Assembly: GCF_003367705.1 (NCBI RefSeq) | Contig: NZ_CP031425.1 | Span: 2,976,001-3,040,000, forward strand | Source: Microbacterium foliorum | Lineage (GTDB): Bacteria; Actinomycetota; Actinomycetes; Actinomycetales; Microbacteriaceae | Direction of reading: 5' to 3' | DNA length: 64,000 bases | Shown: piece after piece, positions 32,191-41,079 of the stretch | Position numbering within the stretch: the stretch's first letter is position 1 | Layout: each line of letters begins with the position of its first letter | Position numbers and translations under genes: made by a program | Notes under the pieces: model-generated | Databases searched by the model: none | Seen by the model: only the letters and a program-made list of their open reading frames with translations | Told to the model about the DNA's origin: nothing

Positions 32191-35100
32191 TCAATCGGGC
32201 AGTGCGATCTCCACGCCTTCATCCTCGGCCGAGCGGGCAACGATGAGGCGAAGCGGACCATCCGGATCGACCCAACCGTTCTTCTCCGAATCCCAGTATG
32301 CGAACGAGCGCCGATCCACCTCCACGGGAACGTGTCGCCTCTCCCCCGCAGCCAGCACCACCCCCTGGAACGCGACGAGCCTCCGGGCGGGAAGATCGAG
32401 CTCTTCCGGTCCGCCCGTAACGTAGACCTGAATGACGTGCCGTCCGTCGCGGTCGCCGGTGTTCTGCACGAACACATCGAGGAGAATCGTCCCCGCGTCG
32501 TCCCCCTCACAGAGTTCCGCACTCATCTCGAAGGTGGTGTACCCCAAACCGAATCCAAAGGGGTAGGCGGGCCGCACCGCGTTTCGCAGCCACGCGCGAT
32601 ACCCGATGTATACGCCTTCGTCGTAGCGAAGCACGCCGTCGCGGGGTGTCACGTCCAGGACAGGAACGTCGTCCATGCCGTCGGGCCACGTCATGGGCAG
32701 GCGCCCGGTCGGTTCACGGTCGCCGAAGAGCACGTCGGCGAGAGCATGACCATACTCCTGCCCGCCGAACCACGAGAGCACGATCGCGTCGACCTCGCTG
32801 CGCCAGGGCAGAAGAACAGGAGCTCCCGAGTTCACGACGACGACAGTGGGCGTACCGGTCGCGGCGACGGAGCGGACGAGTTCATCCTGACGCCCCGGAA
32901 GCGACAAGTCGGTCCGGTCCGAGCCCTCGGCTTCGACCCGGCTGTTGGTTCCCACCACGACCACCGCGACATCGGCATCACGGGCTGCGGCGACAGCATC
33001 CACGATCAGCCGACCGCCGTCGCTGCTCGCGTCCAGACCGTAGGCAAAACTGAAGAAGAGGTCACTCGGGCGTGTGCTCAGGTGATGCTCGTACCGGAGC
33101 AGGACTTTTCCGGGGATCTCATTCAGCCAGGATGCGATGGGCGGACTGAGGAACGAAGCACCCAACTCGATCCCGTCGACCTCGAGGGTCGCGTCCAACA
33201 CGGTGCGCCCGTTCACCGAGAGCACGGTCCGGCCCGCTGCTGCGAAGCCGATCGGCATCCACCCCGTGTCGCCAGGCGTGAATTCGGTCGTCACGACGAC
33301 CATGTCCGCGTCGCTCAGAGGCGCCTCGGGATCTAGGTCCACGAGCATGTTCGCGCCGCGTATTTCGCGATGTATCTCGCGACCGTCCGCCATGAGCTGC
33401 ACGAGTACGCCGTTCTGGGTCGTTCCGGGGACGTTGATGCGCTCCAAGGGAAAGTCGAGCAGGTCATCCGCAATGGCGACCCCTGGTGCATACGTGACGG
33501 ATGCCCCGTGAGCGGCGCGAGATATGCCCTCCAACGGCGATATCACTTCTTCGGGCAGAACAGTGGCGCTCCCACCTCCCTGAATTCGTGGATAGCGGGC
33601 GGCCTGCCCGCAGACCGCGATGCGCGATCCGTGTCGACGGCTCAGGGGAAGGGTCGGCGTCATGTCTCGCACCGCGTTGTGCACGAGGACCATCCCGGAC
33701 GCTGCAGCCTCACGAACGAATGAGATCGAATCCTCGGCAACGTGATCTGCAGCCATGGGAGAGACCGAGTCAAGCGCACCGACCCGCACGGCCAGCAGGA
33801 GAATGCGCAACACCTTCTGGTCGATATCACGCACAGGGATGTCACCTGCACCTACCGCGGCGATGAGAGCAGCACCCCAGGGGCCCTCCGGCCCCGGCAT
33901 GACAAGGTCTTGCCGGCCCCGCGCGGCCGCCACCGATCGCACTGCACCCCAATCGCTCACGACAACCCCGTCGAAGCCCCATTCGTCGGACAGAATCTCC
34001 TGGAGAAGCGGACTTTCGGTCGCTGTCACTCCGTTGATCGCGTTGTACGCGCTCATGACGAGCCACGCCTTGCTGTCGCGCACAGGCCCCTCGAATGCTC
34101 GAAGATACAGCTCTCGGAGTGCTCTGTCACTCACCGTGACAGAGGCTGTCAATCGATCGGTCTCGAAGTCGTTCGCGACGAAATGCTTCGGTGTCGCAGC
34201 GACCCCCCGCGACTGAACGCCATCGACGTAGGCGGCAGCCAGGTCGCCGGTCAGCAGAGGATCTTCGCTGAATGATTCGAAACTCCGGCCGCCGAGAGGG
34301 GATCGGTGGAGATTGATCGTGGGCCCCAGCACGACGTCCACGCCCTTGCGTCGCGCCTCCTTCGCCGCATGTTCGCCATACCGGCGAGCAAGGTCGGTGT
34401 TCCACGACGCAGACAGGGCCGTGGCAGACGGGAAACTCACCGATGGGTCGCGCTCATCCCACCACTCACCGCGGACACCCGATGGGCCGTCGGACAACAC
34501 CATGGAGCGCAGTCCGACCTCCTCGATCGCGGCGGTGCTCCAGAATGTCGATCCGGTCAGCAACTCGACCTTCCGTTCCAGCGTCAGACGCTCAAGAAGG
34601 CAACGTAGGTGCGCGTCGAGAGCATCGCCCCTTGTCGCCGCAGGTCCCTGCGGCCACGGGTGACCCACGACGACCGTCGATGGCCTGCCGTAGACCTTCG
34701 TGACGGAGTCCGCGAGAGTGAACGGGCTCCACGGAGCTCGGCGAGTCTTGATGAAGGTGACGGCGTCGTCGAAGAAGTCCGTTCCGTCCGCGGCGCTTCC
34801 GAGGTGGGTGTCGCCGACGGCGAAGAAAGCGGGCACATCTGCGCAGTGCGGAGTGATGTCATGCCCCATCGGGGGCCGCGCGAAGTCGTAGAGCCAGGTC
34901 TGAGCACCTCGACGTGCGCGCTCACGAGCGATGTGAGCGACCGGCCCGCGGAAGACGAGGTCCGTGACGGCGCGGCCCAGCACACGCGCCGGGCTGTCCG
35001 ACGCATGATCGCGAAGGATACGGGTGGCAGCGTGGTCGCTGATTCCGAGTTCGCGGAGCATGTGCGCGGGGTTCCGCCCGTCGAGGTCGTCGCTCTTACT

Positions 35101-36081
35101 GAAGATGTCGGAGAACTCGCCGTCAGTGGCCCCCAGCAGGAGAGGCTTCTCGGCACCATTCGCAATGCCTGCCGGCCAGAGAGCACCGTGCGGCAGCAGG
35201 TCGCCATCGATCACCGGCGCGAAGGCCATCCCGGGGTCGAGGAAGCTCCGGGCAAGAGCCATGGAGTCCGACCAGTCGATGTCCTCGACGTCGATGCGAA
35301 CGCGCTCTACGACACTCTCATCGATCTGTGAGAAGTCATGGCGCGTGGGAGGGATCCCGAGCGCTGTCGCGACAGTATTCGTGGCCTCCCGCGACCGGAC
35401 GAGCGGCACATCCCCCACGGCGGGCGACAGGGCGATGCCCGCTGAGAACAGTCCCGATGCCTCGGGACAGGCCATCAACGTCAAGACGGCGCCGCCGCCC
35501 GCTGACTGCCCGGCTACGGTCACCCTCTCGGGGTCACCCCCGAAGGAGGCGATGCGATCCCGGACCCACCGCAATCCGGCAACGAGGTCACGCATCCCAC
35601 GATTCGTTGGCGCCCCGTCCAGAGATCCGAAGCCGTCAACCCCCAATCGGTAGGACAGGTTGACCGTCACGATGCCGCGGCGAACGAATTCAGCACCGTC
35701 GTACCAGGGGCTGGCCGGACTCCCACCGATGTATCCGCCACCATGGATCCAGACCATGACCGGGAGGAGTTCGACGCCGTCTCGAACGCTAGGTGTGAAA
35801 ACGGATGCGTTCAAGATCGAGCTTCCCTGCACCGCAGGCTCAGGGATCGAGGTGAACAAGTCCGCCACCTCAGCCCTCAGCGGCGTGGCACCGGGCTCCG
35901 TGGCATCCAGGACATCGCCCCATGGCACGACAGATGACGGTGCCGCCAGGCGCAGCGATCCTGTCGGCGCCTCCGCGTAGGGGATGCCCAGGAAGCGGTC
36001 GGTCATGCCGTCGCTCGTCCCGCGAACCGTCCCAACCGGCGTGGATACTTCAACATGGGTGCGATTCGCGGACTGATCCAT
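32191..36081 (-). CDS. Carboxylesterase-GH3 beta-glucosidase fusion protein
   Basis: A 1296-residue two-enzyme protein. Residues ~1-470 are a type-B carboxylesterase: oxyanion segment WIHGGGYIGG, nucleophile in GQSAGG (Ser193), acid near Glu322 and His near 412 (PHCADVPAFF). Residues ~485-1296 are a GH3 glycosidase: KHFVANDFE, nucleophile in GFDGVVVSDWG (Asp710), the C-terminal alpha/beta domain and a fibronectin-III-like tail (RRLVAFQGVVLAAGERRHVPVEV). Neither part has a signal peptide. The start at 36081 has GGGAGGAAAATC upstream; a longer frame to 36132 would cross the operator. It may de-esterify and deglycosylate the same imported plant glycoside. I see no frameshift between the parts. 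Confidence 0.85.
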   Translation of the reverse strand: MDQSANRTHVEVSTPVGTVRGTSDGMTDRFLGIPYAEAPTGSLRLAAPSSVVPWGDVLDATEPGATPLRAEVADLFTSIPEPAVQGSSILNASVFTPSVRDGVELLPVMVWIHGGGYIGGSPASPWYDGAEFVRRGIVTVNLSYRLGVDGFGSLDGAPTNRGMRDLVAGLRWVRDRIASFGGDPERVTVAGQSAGGGAVLTLMACPEASGLFSAGIALSPAVGDVPLVRSREATNTVATALGIPPTRHDFSQIDESVVERVRIDVEDIDWSDSMALARSFLDPGMAFAPVIDGDLLPHGALWPAGIANGAEKPLLLGATDGEFSDIFSKSDDLDGRNPAHMLRELGISDHAATRILRDHASDSPARVLGRAVTDLVFRGPVAHIARERARRGAQTWLYDFARPPMGHDITPHCADVPAFFAVGDTHLGSAADGTDFFDDAVTFIKTRRAPWSPFTLADSVTKVYGRPSTVVVGHPWPQGPAATRGDALDAHLRCLLERLTLERKVELLTGSTFWSTAAIEEVGLRSMVLSDGPSGVRGEWWDERDPSVSFPSATALSASWNTDLARRYGEHAAKEARRKGVDVVLGPTINLHRSPLGGRSFESFSEDPLLTGDLAAAYVDGVQSRGVAATPKHFVANDFETDRLTASVTVSDRALRELYLRAFEGPVRDSKAWLVMSAYNAINGVTATESPLLQEILSDEWGFDGVVVSDWGAVRSVAAARGRQDLVMPGPEGPWGAALIAAVGAGDIPVRDIDQKVLRILLLAVRVGALDSVSPMAADHVAEDSISFVREAAASGMVLVHNAVRDMTPTLPLSRRHGSRIAVCGQAARYPRIQGGGSATVLPEEVISPLEGISRAAHGASVTYAPGVAIADDLLDFPLERINVPGTTQNGVLVQLMADGREIHREIRGANMLVDLDPEAPLSDADMVVVTTEFTPGDTGWMPIGFAAAGRTVLSVNGRTVLDATLEVDGIELGASFLSPPIASWLNEIPGKVLLRYEHHLSTRPSDLFFSFAYGLDASSDGGRLIVDAVAAARDADVAVVVVGTNSRVEAEGSDRTDLSLPGRQDELVRSVAATGTPTVVVVNSGAPVLLPWRSEVDAIVLSWFGGQEYGHALADVLFGDREPTGRLPMTWPDGMDDVPVLDVTPRDGVLRYDEGVYIGYRAWLRNAVRPAYPFGFGLGYTTFEMSAELCEGDDAGTILLDVFVQNTGDRDGRHVIQVYVTGGPEELDLPARRLVAFQGVVLAAGERRHVPVEVDRRSFAYWDSEKNGWVDPDGPLRLIVARSAEDEGVEIALPD

Positions 36082-36104
36082 GATTTTCCTCCCGACGTCG
36101 GCCT

Positions 36105-36120
36105 GTAACCATTTGGATAC
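36105..36120. promoter_or_regulatory. TetR-type operator upstream of the esterase-GH3 gene
   Basis: GTAACC-ATTT-GGATAC matches the GTATCC-N4-GGATAC palindrome with one change in one arm. It lies 24 nt upstream of the esterase-GH3 start, between that gene and the TetR gene. Confidence 0.65.
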
Positions 36121-36185
36121 TAACGCACCCATCGGACGGCGTCACCCCGTGCACCCGTCGAACGCCGGCGTGCGCGGGGTGACGA

Positions 36186-36758
36186 TCAGTCGACGCGTTG
36201 AGCTCCGACGCCCAGCCCCCGCACGATGCCGTCCAGGGCGCGCATTGCGCGCTCTGTCGAGGCGAGATCCCGTAAGTCCATCTGCCGCCGCACCAGACCA
36301 TCCATTGCGGCGCCGACGAGCACCACCACATCGGGGTCGACCACACCCATACCCTCGAGCTGCTCTCGGACCGCAGACTCGTACCGCTCGTACATCTTCA
36401 CTGCGAGCCCGCGAAGCCGCGGATTCCGCAGCGCCTCATTCAGCACTTCGCGCTGAAACGCAACCGCCCCGCCGTCATCCAGGCCGACCTCGACGAGGTG
36501 GTCACCCAGCTGAGGCCGCGTACCGACCAGACCTGACGGCACCGACCCGGCAAGCGAACGATCGATCGCGTACTCCATCGCCTCTTCGATCAAGCGGTCG
36601 CGTGTGCCGAAATGACGCACGATCAGGCCGTGGGTCAACCCCGCCTGCGCCGCGGCGGCCCGCAACGTGAGTCCACGCATTCCCTTCGAAGAAATCACGG
36701 CGACTGCGGCGCGCACCAACTGGGATCTGGTGCTCTCCTCGGAGGTATCTGAACTCAT
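36186..36758 (-). CDS. TetR-family regulator of the rhamnoside/glycoside cluster
   Basis: A 190-residue TetR-type repressor. The HTH covers RSQLVRAAVAVISSKGMRGLTLRAAAAQAGLTHGLIVRHFGTRDRLIEEAM; the all-helical C-terminal ligand domain follows (residues ~65-190). It lies between the esterase-GH3 gene and the divergent MFS gene. Copies of the same palindrome stand before both of them and before GH78. It is related to the TetR protein at 44354, with which it shares the GLRGMTFRAVAERAG-like HTH and the following helix. It likely responds to a glycoside or its aglycone. Confidence 0.9.
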   Translation of the reverse strand: MSSDTSEESTRSQLVRAAVAVISSKGMRGLTLRAAAAQAGLTHGLIVRHFGTRDRLIEEAMEYAIDRSLAGSVPSGLVGTRPQLGDHLVEVGLDDGGAVAFQREVLNEALRNPRLRGLAVKMYERYESAVREQLEGMGVVDPDVVVLVGAAMDGLVRRQMDLRDLASTERAMRALDGIVRGLGVGAQRVD

Positions 36759-36823
36759 CTTCCGAGACTAGTTGAGGCAACCTTCGGAGCGAATGGGTTC
36801 ACCACGCCCCCTATTGCACGCGT

Positions 36824-36839
36824 GTATCCAATCGGATAC
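36824..36839. promoter_or_regulatory. Perfect TetR-type operator between the TetR and MFS genes
   Basis: GTATCC-AATC-GGATAC has perfect 6-bp arms and lies 66 nt before the TetR start and 102 nt before the MFS start. Two close relatives of it occur at 29607 and 36105, always upstream of genes of the same cluster. Confidence 0.75.
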
Positions 36840-36940
36840 TCTTCGGGAGCTGGACTAAAGAGAACGATGGGATCGAACCGCGCGCCACCTGTACCGCGCC
36901 GAGCTCATCACCCCACGCTTCACCGACCCGAAGGACACAG

Positions 36941-38245
36941 ATGTCTTTATCAATTCCGGGCGAGACCCCCGCCTCGGGTGCCGTCAGCGATCGCCTGTCT
37001 CGCCCCCTCACCGAGGGCGTCAGGACTTCACCCCCCGCGGGAAAAGCCCTGATGCCATCGATCGGCATCGTGAACACGGCACTGATCGCGACCCTCTTGG
37101 GCGTGACAGTGGTCCTCCTGCCCAACCAGGTCGCACTGATCGATGACGCGAACAAGGTCACGAATCTGGCGATCGTCTCGTCGGTCACACTCCTGATCAC
37201 TCTGCTTGCGCAGCCCATCATCGGTGCCTTCAGCGATCGCACCAGGTCCCGCTTCGGCAGACGTGCGCCGTGGATGTTCATCGGACTCCTCGTCATGGCG
37301 ATGTCCACGGTCAGCCTGGGAAGCGTGCAGACGATCGCCTTCCTCGTGGGACTCGTCACGCTTTTCCAGTTGGGCTTCGCGACGATCTCCGCCCCCCTCG
37401 CCGCGCTCACGGCCGATAGGTACCCTCCGGAACGCCGTGGCATGGTGTCCGCCTTCATCGGCTTCGGTCTCAACGTCGGCTATGCGGTGGGCGTGTTCAT
37501 CGCCGGCAACCTCGCGGCCAACGTGAATCTCGCCTACACGATCTTCGGCATCGGCGCTTTTGTCGTCGGGTTCGCCTTCATCCTCGTCGCTCGAGATTCG
37601 AGCAGCCTCGACATGCCGGTCAAGAAGTTCCGCTGGACGACCTTTCTGCTCAGCTTCTGGATCAACCCCCTCAAGAACCCGGATTTCGCGTGGGCGTTCG
37701 TCGCGCGATTCTTGTTCATCCTTGGCTACTACGTCGTCTTCGGCTACCAGTTCTTCATCCTGATCGACTACCTGGCCTTGGACCTGGAAGGAGCGAACTC
37801 CGCGATCGCCGTCTTGGGTCTCGTGGCTCTGCCACCGACACTCATCGGGGCGTACGTCACCGGGTGGCTGAGCGACCGCTGGCACCGCCGCAAGCCCTTC
37901 CTCTACGCCGCGTGCGTCGCGATGGCTGCGGGGTTCATGTCCCAGTACATCGCGCCGACCATGACGGGGCAGGTCATCATGGTGATACTCACGGGAATCG
38001 GATTCGGCATGTACCTCGCCTCCGATACCGCGCTGATGACTCAGGTCCTGCCTGATATCGAGGGGGCGGCTGCGAAAGACCTCGGAATCCTCAACCTCGC
38101 CACCGGTCTGCCGCAGGCTCTGAGTGCAATCGTGGCAGCGACGATCATCACCAGCTTCGGCGGATACAGCGGCCTGTTCATCTTCGCAACGGTCATCGTC
38201 ATCGTGGGTGCGATCGCTGTCATCCCCATCCGCAGCGTCCGCTAG
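36941..38245 (+). CDS. MFS sugar/glycoside transporter (GPH/SLC45-like)
   Basis: A 434-residue transporter with about 12 membrane segments. The loop DRTRSRFGRRAPWMFIG after the second helix is the signature loop of sugar-cation symporters of the GPH/SLC45 type, and a related motif recurs midway (GWLSDRWHRRKPFLYA). The N-terminal ~40 residues are soluble. The ATG at 36941 follows GAAGGACACAG. Placed with a rhamnosidase, an esterase-GH3 protein and an SGNH esterase, all without signal peptides, it probably imports an intact, possibly acylated glycoside for cytoplasmic breakdown. Confidence 0.85.
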   Translation: MSLSIPGETPASGAVSDRLSRPLTEGVRTSPPAGKALMPSIGIVNTALIATLLGVTVVLLPNQVALIDDANKVTNLAIVSSVTLLITLLAQPIIGAFSDRTRSRFGRRAPWMFIGLLVMAMSTVSLGSVQTIAFLVGLVTLFQLGFATISAPLAALTADRYPPERRGMVSAFIGFGLNVGYAVGVFIAGNLAANVNLAYTIFGIGAFVVGFAFILVARDSSSLDMPVKKFRWTTFLLSFWINPLKNPDFAWAFVARFLFILGYYVVFGYQFFILIDYLALDLEGANSAIAVLGLVALPPTLIGAYVTGWLSDRWHRRKPFLYAACVAMAAGFMSQYIAPTMTGQVIMVILTGIGFGMYLASDTALMTQVLPDIEGAAAKDLGILNLATGLPQALSAIVAATIITSFGGYSGLFIFATVIVIVGAIAVIPIRSVR

Positions 38246-38350
38246 GGCGAGGGGCGCACACACGCCATCTCCGTTGGCATTCAGCCTGCCTGATCTTCTC
38301 GAGGGACGACCCGGTGCGACGAGGATCAGGGATCACATGAGGAGGAAACG

Positions 38351-39514
38351 ATGAACCACGATGGCTGGTTCGATCTCCCTTTGACGACCATCGCTGGGGC
38401 CCTTCGAGGAAGCGCGCACGTGAAGACGGGCGAAGGCGGAGTAACACCGTCCCACTTCACGAGCTGGGCAACCGACCGCGTGATGTCACCGGTCTTCACG
38501 GTCGTTGCGTCTGCGGCGGGTGGCGCACGGATCGAACTCGCAACTGATGCGCGCCGCATCCGCATCGACTATTCCGCCCAGCGGACCACGTACGGACCCG
38601 CCGCGCCGCGGGCGCCGTTTGCCGCGGTGTCGGACGGAGTCGTGTGGTCGCTCGGGGAGATCGAGCCAGAGGTCGGGAGCACGCTCTTCATCGATGAGCA
38701 TGATCAGGTCAGTCGAGTCGATGGCCCCGAAGGGCAGGTGCTGCTCGAGCGACCTTCGGGCGCCACGAGCTCCATCGTGGACATCTGCCTTCCGCTCGAC
38801 GCAGCGATAGTGATTCATGGACTCGCGGCGGACGCTCCCGTCGCGGCCCGTCCCGCGGCGGATCGCGTTCGGTGGTTGCACCACGGAAGCTCGATCAGCC
38901 AAGGAGGACATCTGAGGAACCCTCTGCACCCTTGGCCCGTCCAGGTCGCTCGCCGCTTGGATATCGCCTTGACCAATGCCAGCCTGCCGGGAAACAGCCT
39001 GCTCGACCCCTGCGTGGTGGAAGAACTGGCGGGGATCGACGCGGACGTTGTTTCTCTGGAGATCGGCATCAACGTGGCCAACTGGGACTCTCACATTTCC
39101 AGGACCTTCGTTCCCGCAGTGCACAACCTGCTCGATCAGTTCCGGCTTCGGCAACCGAACACGCCTCTGATCGTGATCTCACCGCTCTTCTGCCCTACCT
39201 ATGAGAACCGCGGAGGGGTGATCCAGATGGATGAATCGGGCAGCTTTCACCCTGTGCCGAACGCACGAGATGATGCCCTCAGCTTGACTGATATTCGCGG
39301 TCTGCTGGCATCCGTGATCGCCAGCCGATCCGACGATCTCATCTTTTCGATCGACGGCCGGGAGTTGCTCGGCCCTGACGAAGAACCGACCCTCACCGAT
39401 GGGCTTCACCCTGATCTCCTCGGCACGACTCTGATTGCCGATCGCTTCGCCGAGTTGGCGTCTGGCCCCGACGGGGCACTTTCCGAATTGTTCGGAACGG
39501 ACCGGGATCGATAG
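38351..39514 (+). CDS. SGNH-fold esterase with N-terminal beta-domain
   Basis: A 387-residue protein. Residues ~1-165 form an accessory beta-rich domain. The SGNH hydrolase part (~170-375) shows the nucleophile in HHGSSISQG, Gly in SLPGNSLLD, Asn in EIGINVANW and the Asp/His pair in DGLHPD, the four blocks that define the family. There is no signal peptide. A GAGGAGGAAACG ribosome-binding site precedes the ATG at 38351, 105 nt after the MFS stop, so the two are probably co-transcribed. It likely removes acyl groups from the imported glycoside. Confidence 0.85.
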   Translation: MNHDGWFDLPLTTIAGALRGSAHVKTGEGGVTPSHFTSWATDRVMSPVFTVVASAAGGARIELATDARRIRIDYSAQRTTYGPAAPRAPFAAVSDGVVWSLGEIEPEVGSTLFIDEHDQVSRVDGPEGQVLLERPSGATSSIVDICLPLDAAIVIHGLAADAPVAARPAADRVRWLHHGSSISQGGHLRNPLHPWPVQVARRLDIALTNASLPGNSLLDPCVVEELAGIDADVVSLEIGINVANWDSHISRTFVPAVHNLLDQFRLRQPNTPLIVISPLFCPTYENRGGVIQMDESGSFHPVPNARDDALSLTDIRGLLASVIASRSDDLIFSIDGRELLGPDEEPTLTDGLHPDLLGTTLIADRFAELASGPDGALSELFGTDRDR

Positions 39515-39669
39515 ACCGACACGGCGGAACGGATCGCGAAGTTCCTCCCGGTCAGAGCTCGACGCTCTCCACTCCTCGCACCGCACACGGGACGGAGGTC
39601 GAACTGGTGACGACCGCATCGTGCACCAGCCCGATCCCCGCATCGCGCCCTATCTATCGTTGTCGTGCC

Positions 39670-41079
39670 TTATCGCGAGATCACCTTCGGGGCGGCGACA
39701 GCTTTGAGCCCCGCTACGCCGAATTCCTGGCCGTACCCGGACTGCTTGGTACCTCCGAACGGAACGTGAGGGTTGAGCGCGCCATGCTGATTGATCCATA
39801 CGGTCCCCGCTTGCAGCCGGGCGGCCACGTCCAGGGCTGCGTCGACATCATCAGACCAGACGGAAGCACCGAGGCCCTGCGTGGAACTGTTCGCCCGTGC
39901 GACGGCATCATCGATATCGGAGAAGCGGAGCACAGGAATCACCGGGCCGAACTGCTCCTCCACGACCAGCGAGGCGTCGTCCGCAATGTCGGCGACGACG
40001 GTCGGCCGGTAGAAGAGCGGCCCGAGTTCTTCGGCGGGCGTGCCGCCGGTGACGACAGTGGCGCCTCCGGATCGCGCCTCATCGACGAGGCGGCTCACGA
40101 TCTCGAACTGCTTCTGGTTCTGCAGGGGTCCGAGGACATTTCCCGCCTCGAGTCCAGGTCCCATCGGCGTGGTCGAGGCGAGATCGGAGAGCGCATCGAC
40201 GACCGATTCGTAGAGCGAGTCGTGCACGTACAGCCGCTTGAGTGCAGCGCATGTCTGACCGGTGTTGATGAAGATGCCCCAGAAGAGATCCTGAGCGATC
40301 TTCGACACATCGGTGCCGGGCAGCACGATGCCTGCATCGTTGCCTCCGAGCTCCAGTGTGAGTCGGGCGAGGTTCTGGGCGGAGGACTCGATGATCTTCC
40401 TGCCGGTCGCCGTTGAACCGGTGAACATGATCTTGTCGAGACCTGGATGCTTCGCGATCGCCGCGCCGACCTCGCGGTCCCCGACGACCACGGACAGAAC
40501 ACCTTCGGGAAGGTGGGCGTTGAACACCTCGACGAGCGCCAGCACCGAAAGCGGCGTGTACTCACTGGGCTTCACGACTACAGCGTTGCCCATCCGGAGG
40601 GACGGTGCGATCTGCCAGACCGAGATCATGATCGGCCAGTTCCACGGTCCGATCGCGCCCACCACTCCGAGCGGGTCGTAGTGCACCTCCGCTCGAGAGG
40701 TGCCGTTCTCGAACACGACCTCGGGTTCGAGAACGGTATCGGCGGCGTTTCTCGTCCAGGCGGCTGCAGCGCCGATCTCGAAACGGGCGTTCGGACCGTC
40801 GAGCGGCTTGCCCTGTTCCCGGGACAGGATCACCGCGAGTTCCTCAGAGCGCGCCTCGATGTCGTCGGCGATGCGATGCAGGATTCGGCTGCGTTCCTGG
40901 TGGCCGAGGGCTGCCCAGGCCGGTTGCGCACCCCTGGCGGCACCCACGGCGGCGTCGAGATCTTCGAGCCCGTGCACGGGTGCGTATCCGATCGTCTCCC
41001 GGGTCGCTGCATCCGGAATCGCCCGCCCGTCGGACTCCCGAACAGTGATGGCATCGAGAAGTGTGGTCGCAGTGGTCAT
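39670..41079 (-). CDS. NAD(P)-dependent aldehyde dehydrogenase
   Basis: A 469-residue ALDH of standard length. Motifs are the catalytic Asn in GPWNWPIMISVW, the NAD-binding FTGSTATGRKI, the general base in LTLELGGNDAGIVL (Glu) and the nucleophile in NTGQTCAALKR (Cys). It is the last gene of the cupin-amine oxidase-permease-ALDH operon, with an ATGA overlap to the permease. It would oxidise the aldehyde released by the amine oxidase to the acid, completing an amine-to-carboxylate route in the cytoplasm. Confidence 0.93.
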   Translation of the reverse strand: MTTATTLLDAITVRESDGRAIPDAATRETIGYAPVHGLEDLDAAVGAARGAQPAWAALGHQERSRILHRIADDIEARSEELAVILSREQGKPLDGPNARFEIGAAAAWTRNAADTVLEPEVVFENGTSRAEVHYDPLGVVGAIGPWNWPIMISVWQIAPSLRMGNAVVVKPSEYTPLSVLALVEVFNAHLPEGVLSVVVGDREVGAAIAKHPGLDKIMFTGSTATGRKIIESSAQNLARLTLELGGNDAGIVLPGTDVSKIAQDLFWGIFINTGQTCAALKRLYVHDSLYESVVDALSDLASTTPMGPGLEAGNVLGPLQNQKQFEIVSRLVDEARSGGATVVTGGTPAEELGPLFYRPTVVADIADDASLVVEEQFGPVIPVLRFSDIDDAVARANSSTQGLGASVWSDDVDAALDVAARLQAGTVWINQHGALNPHVPFGGTKQSGYGQEFGVAGLKAVAAPKVISR

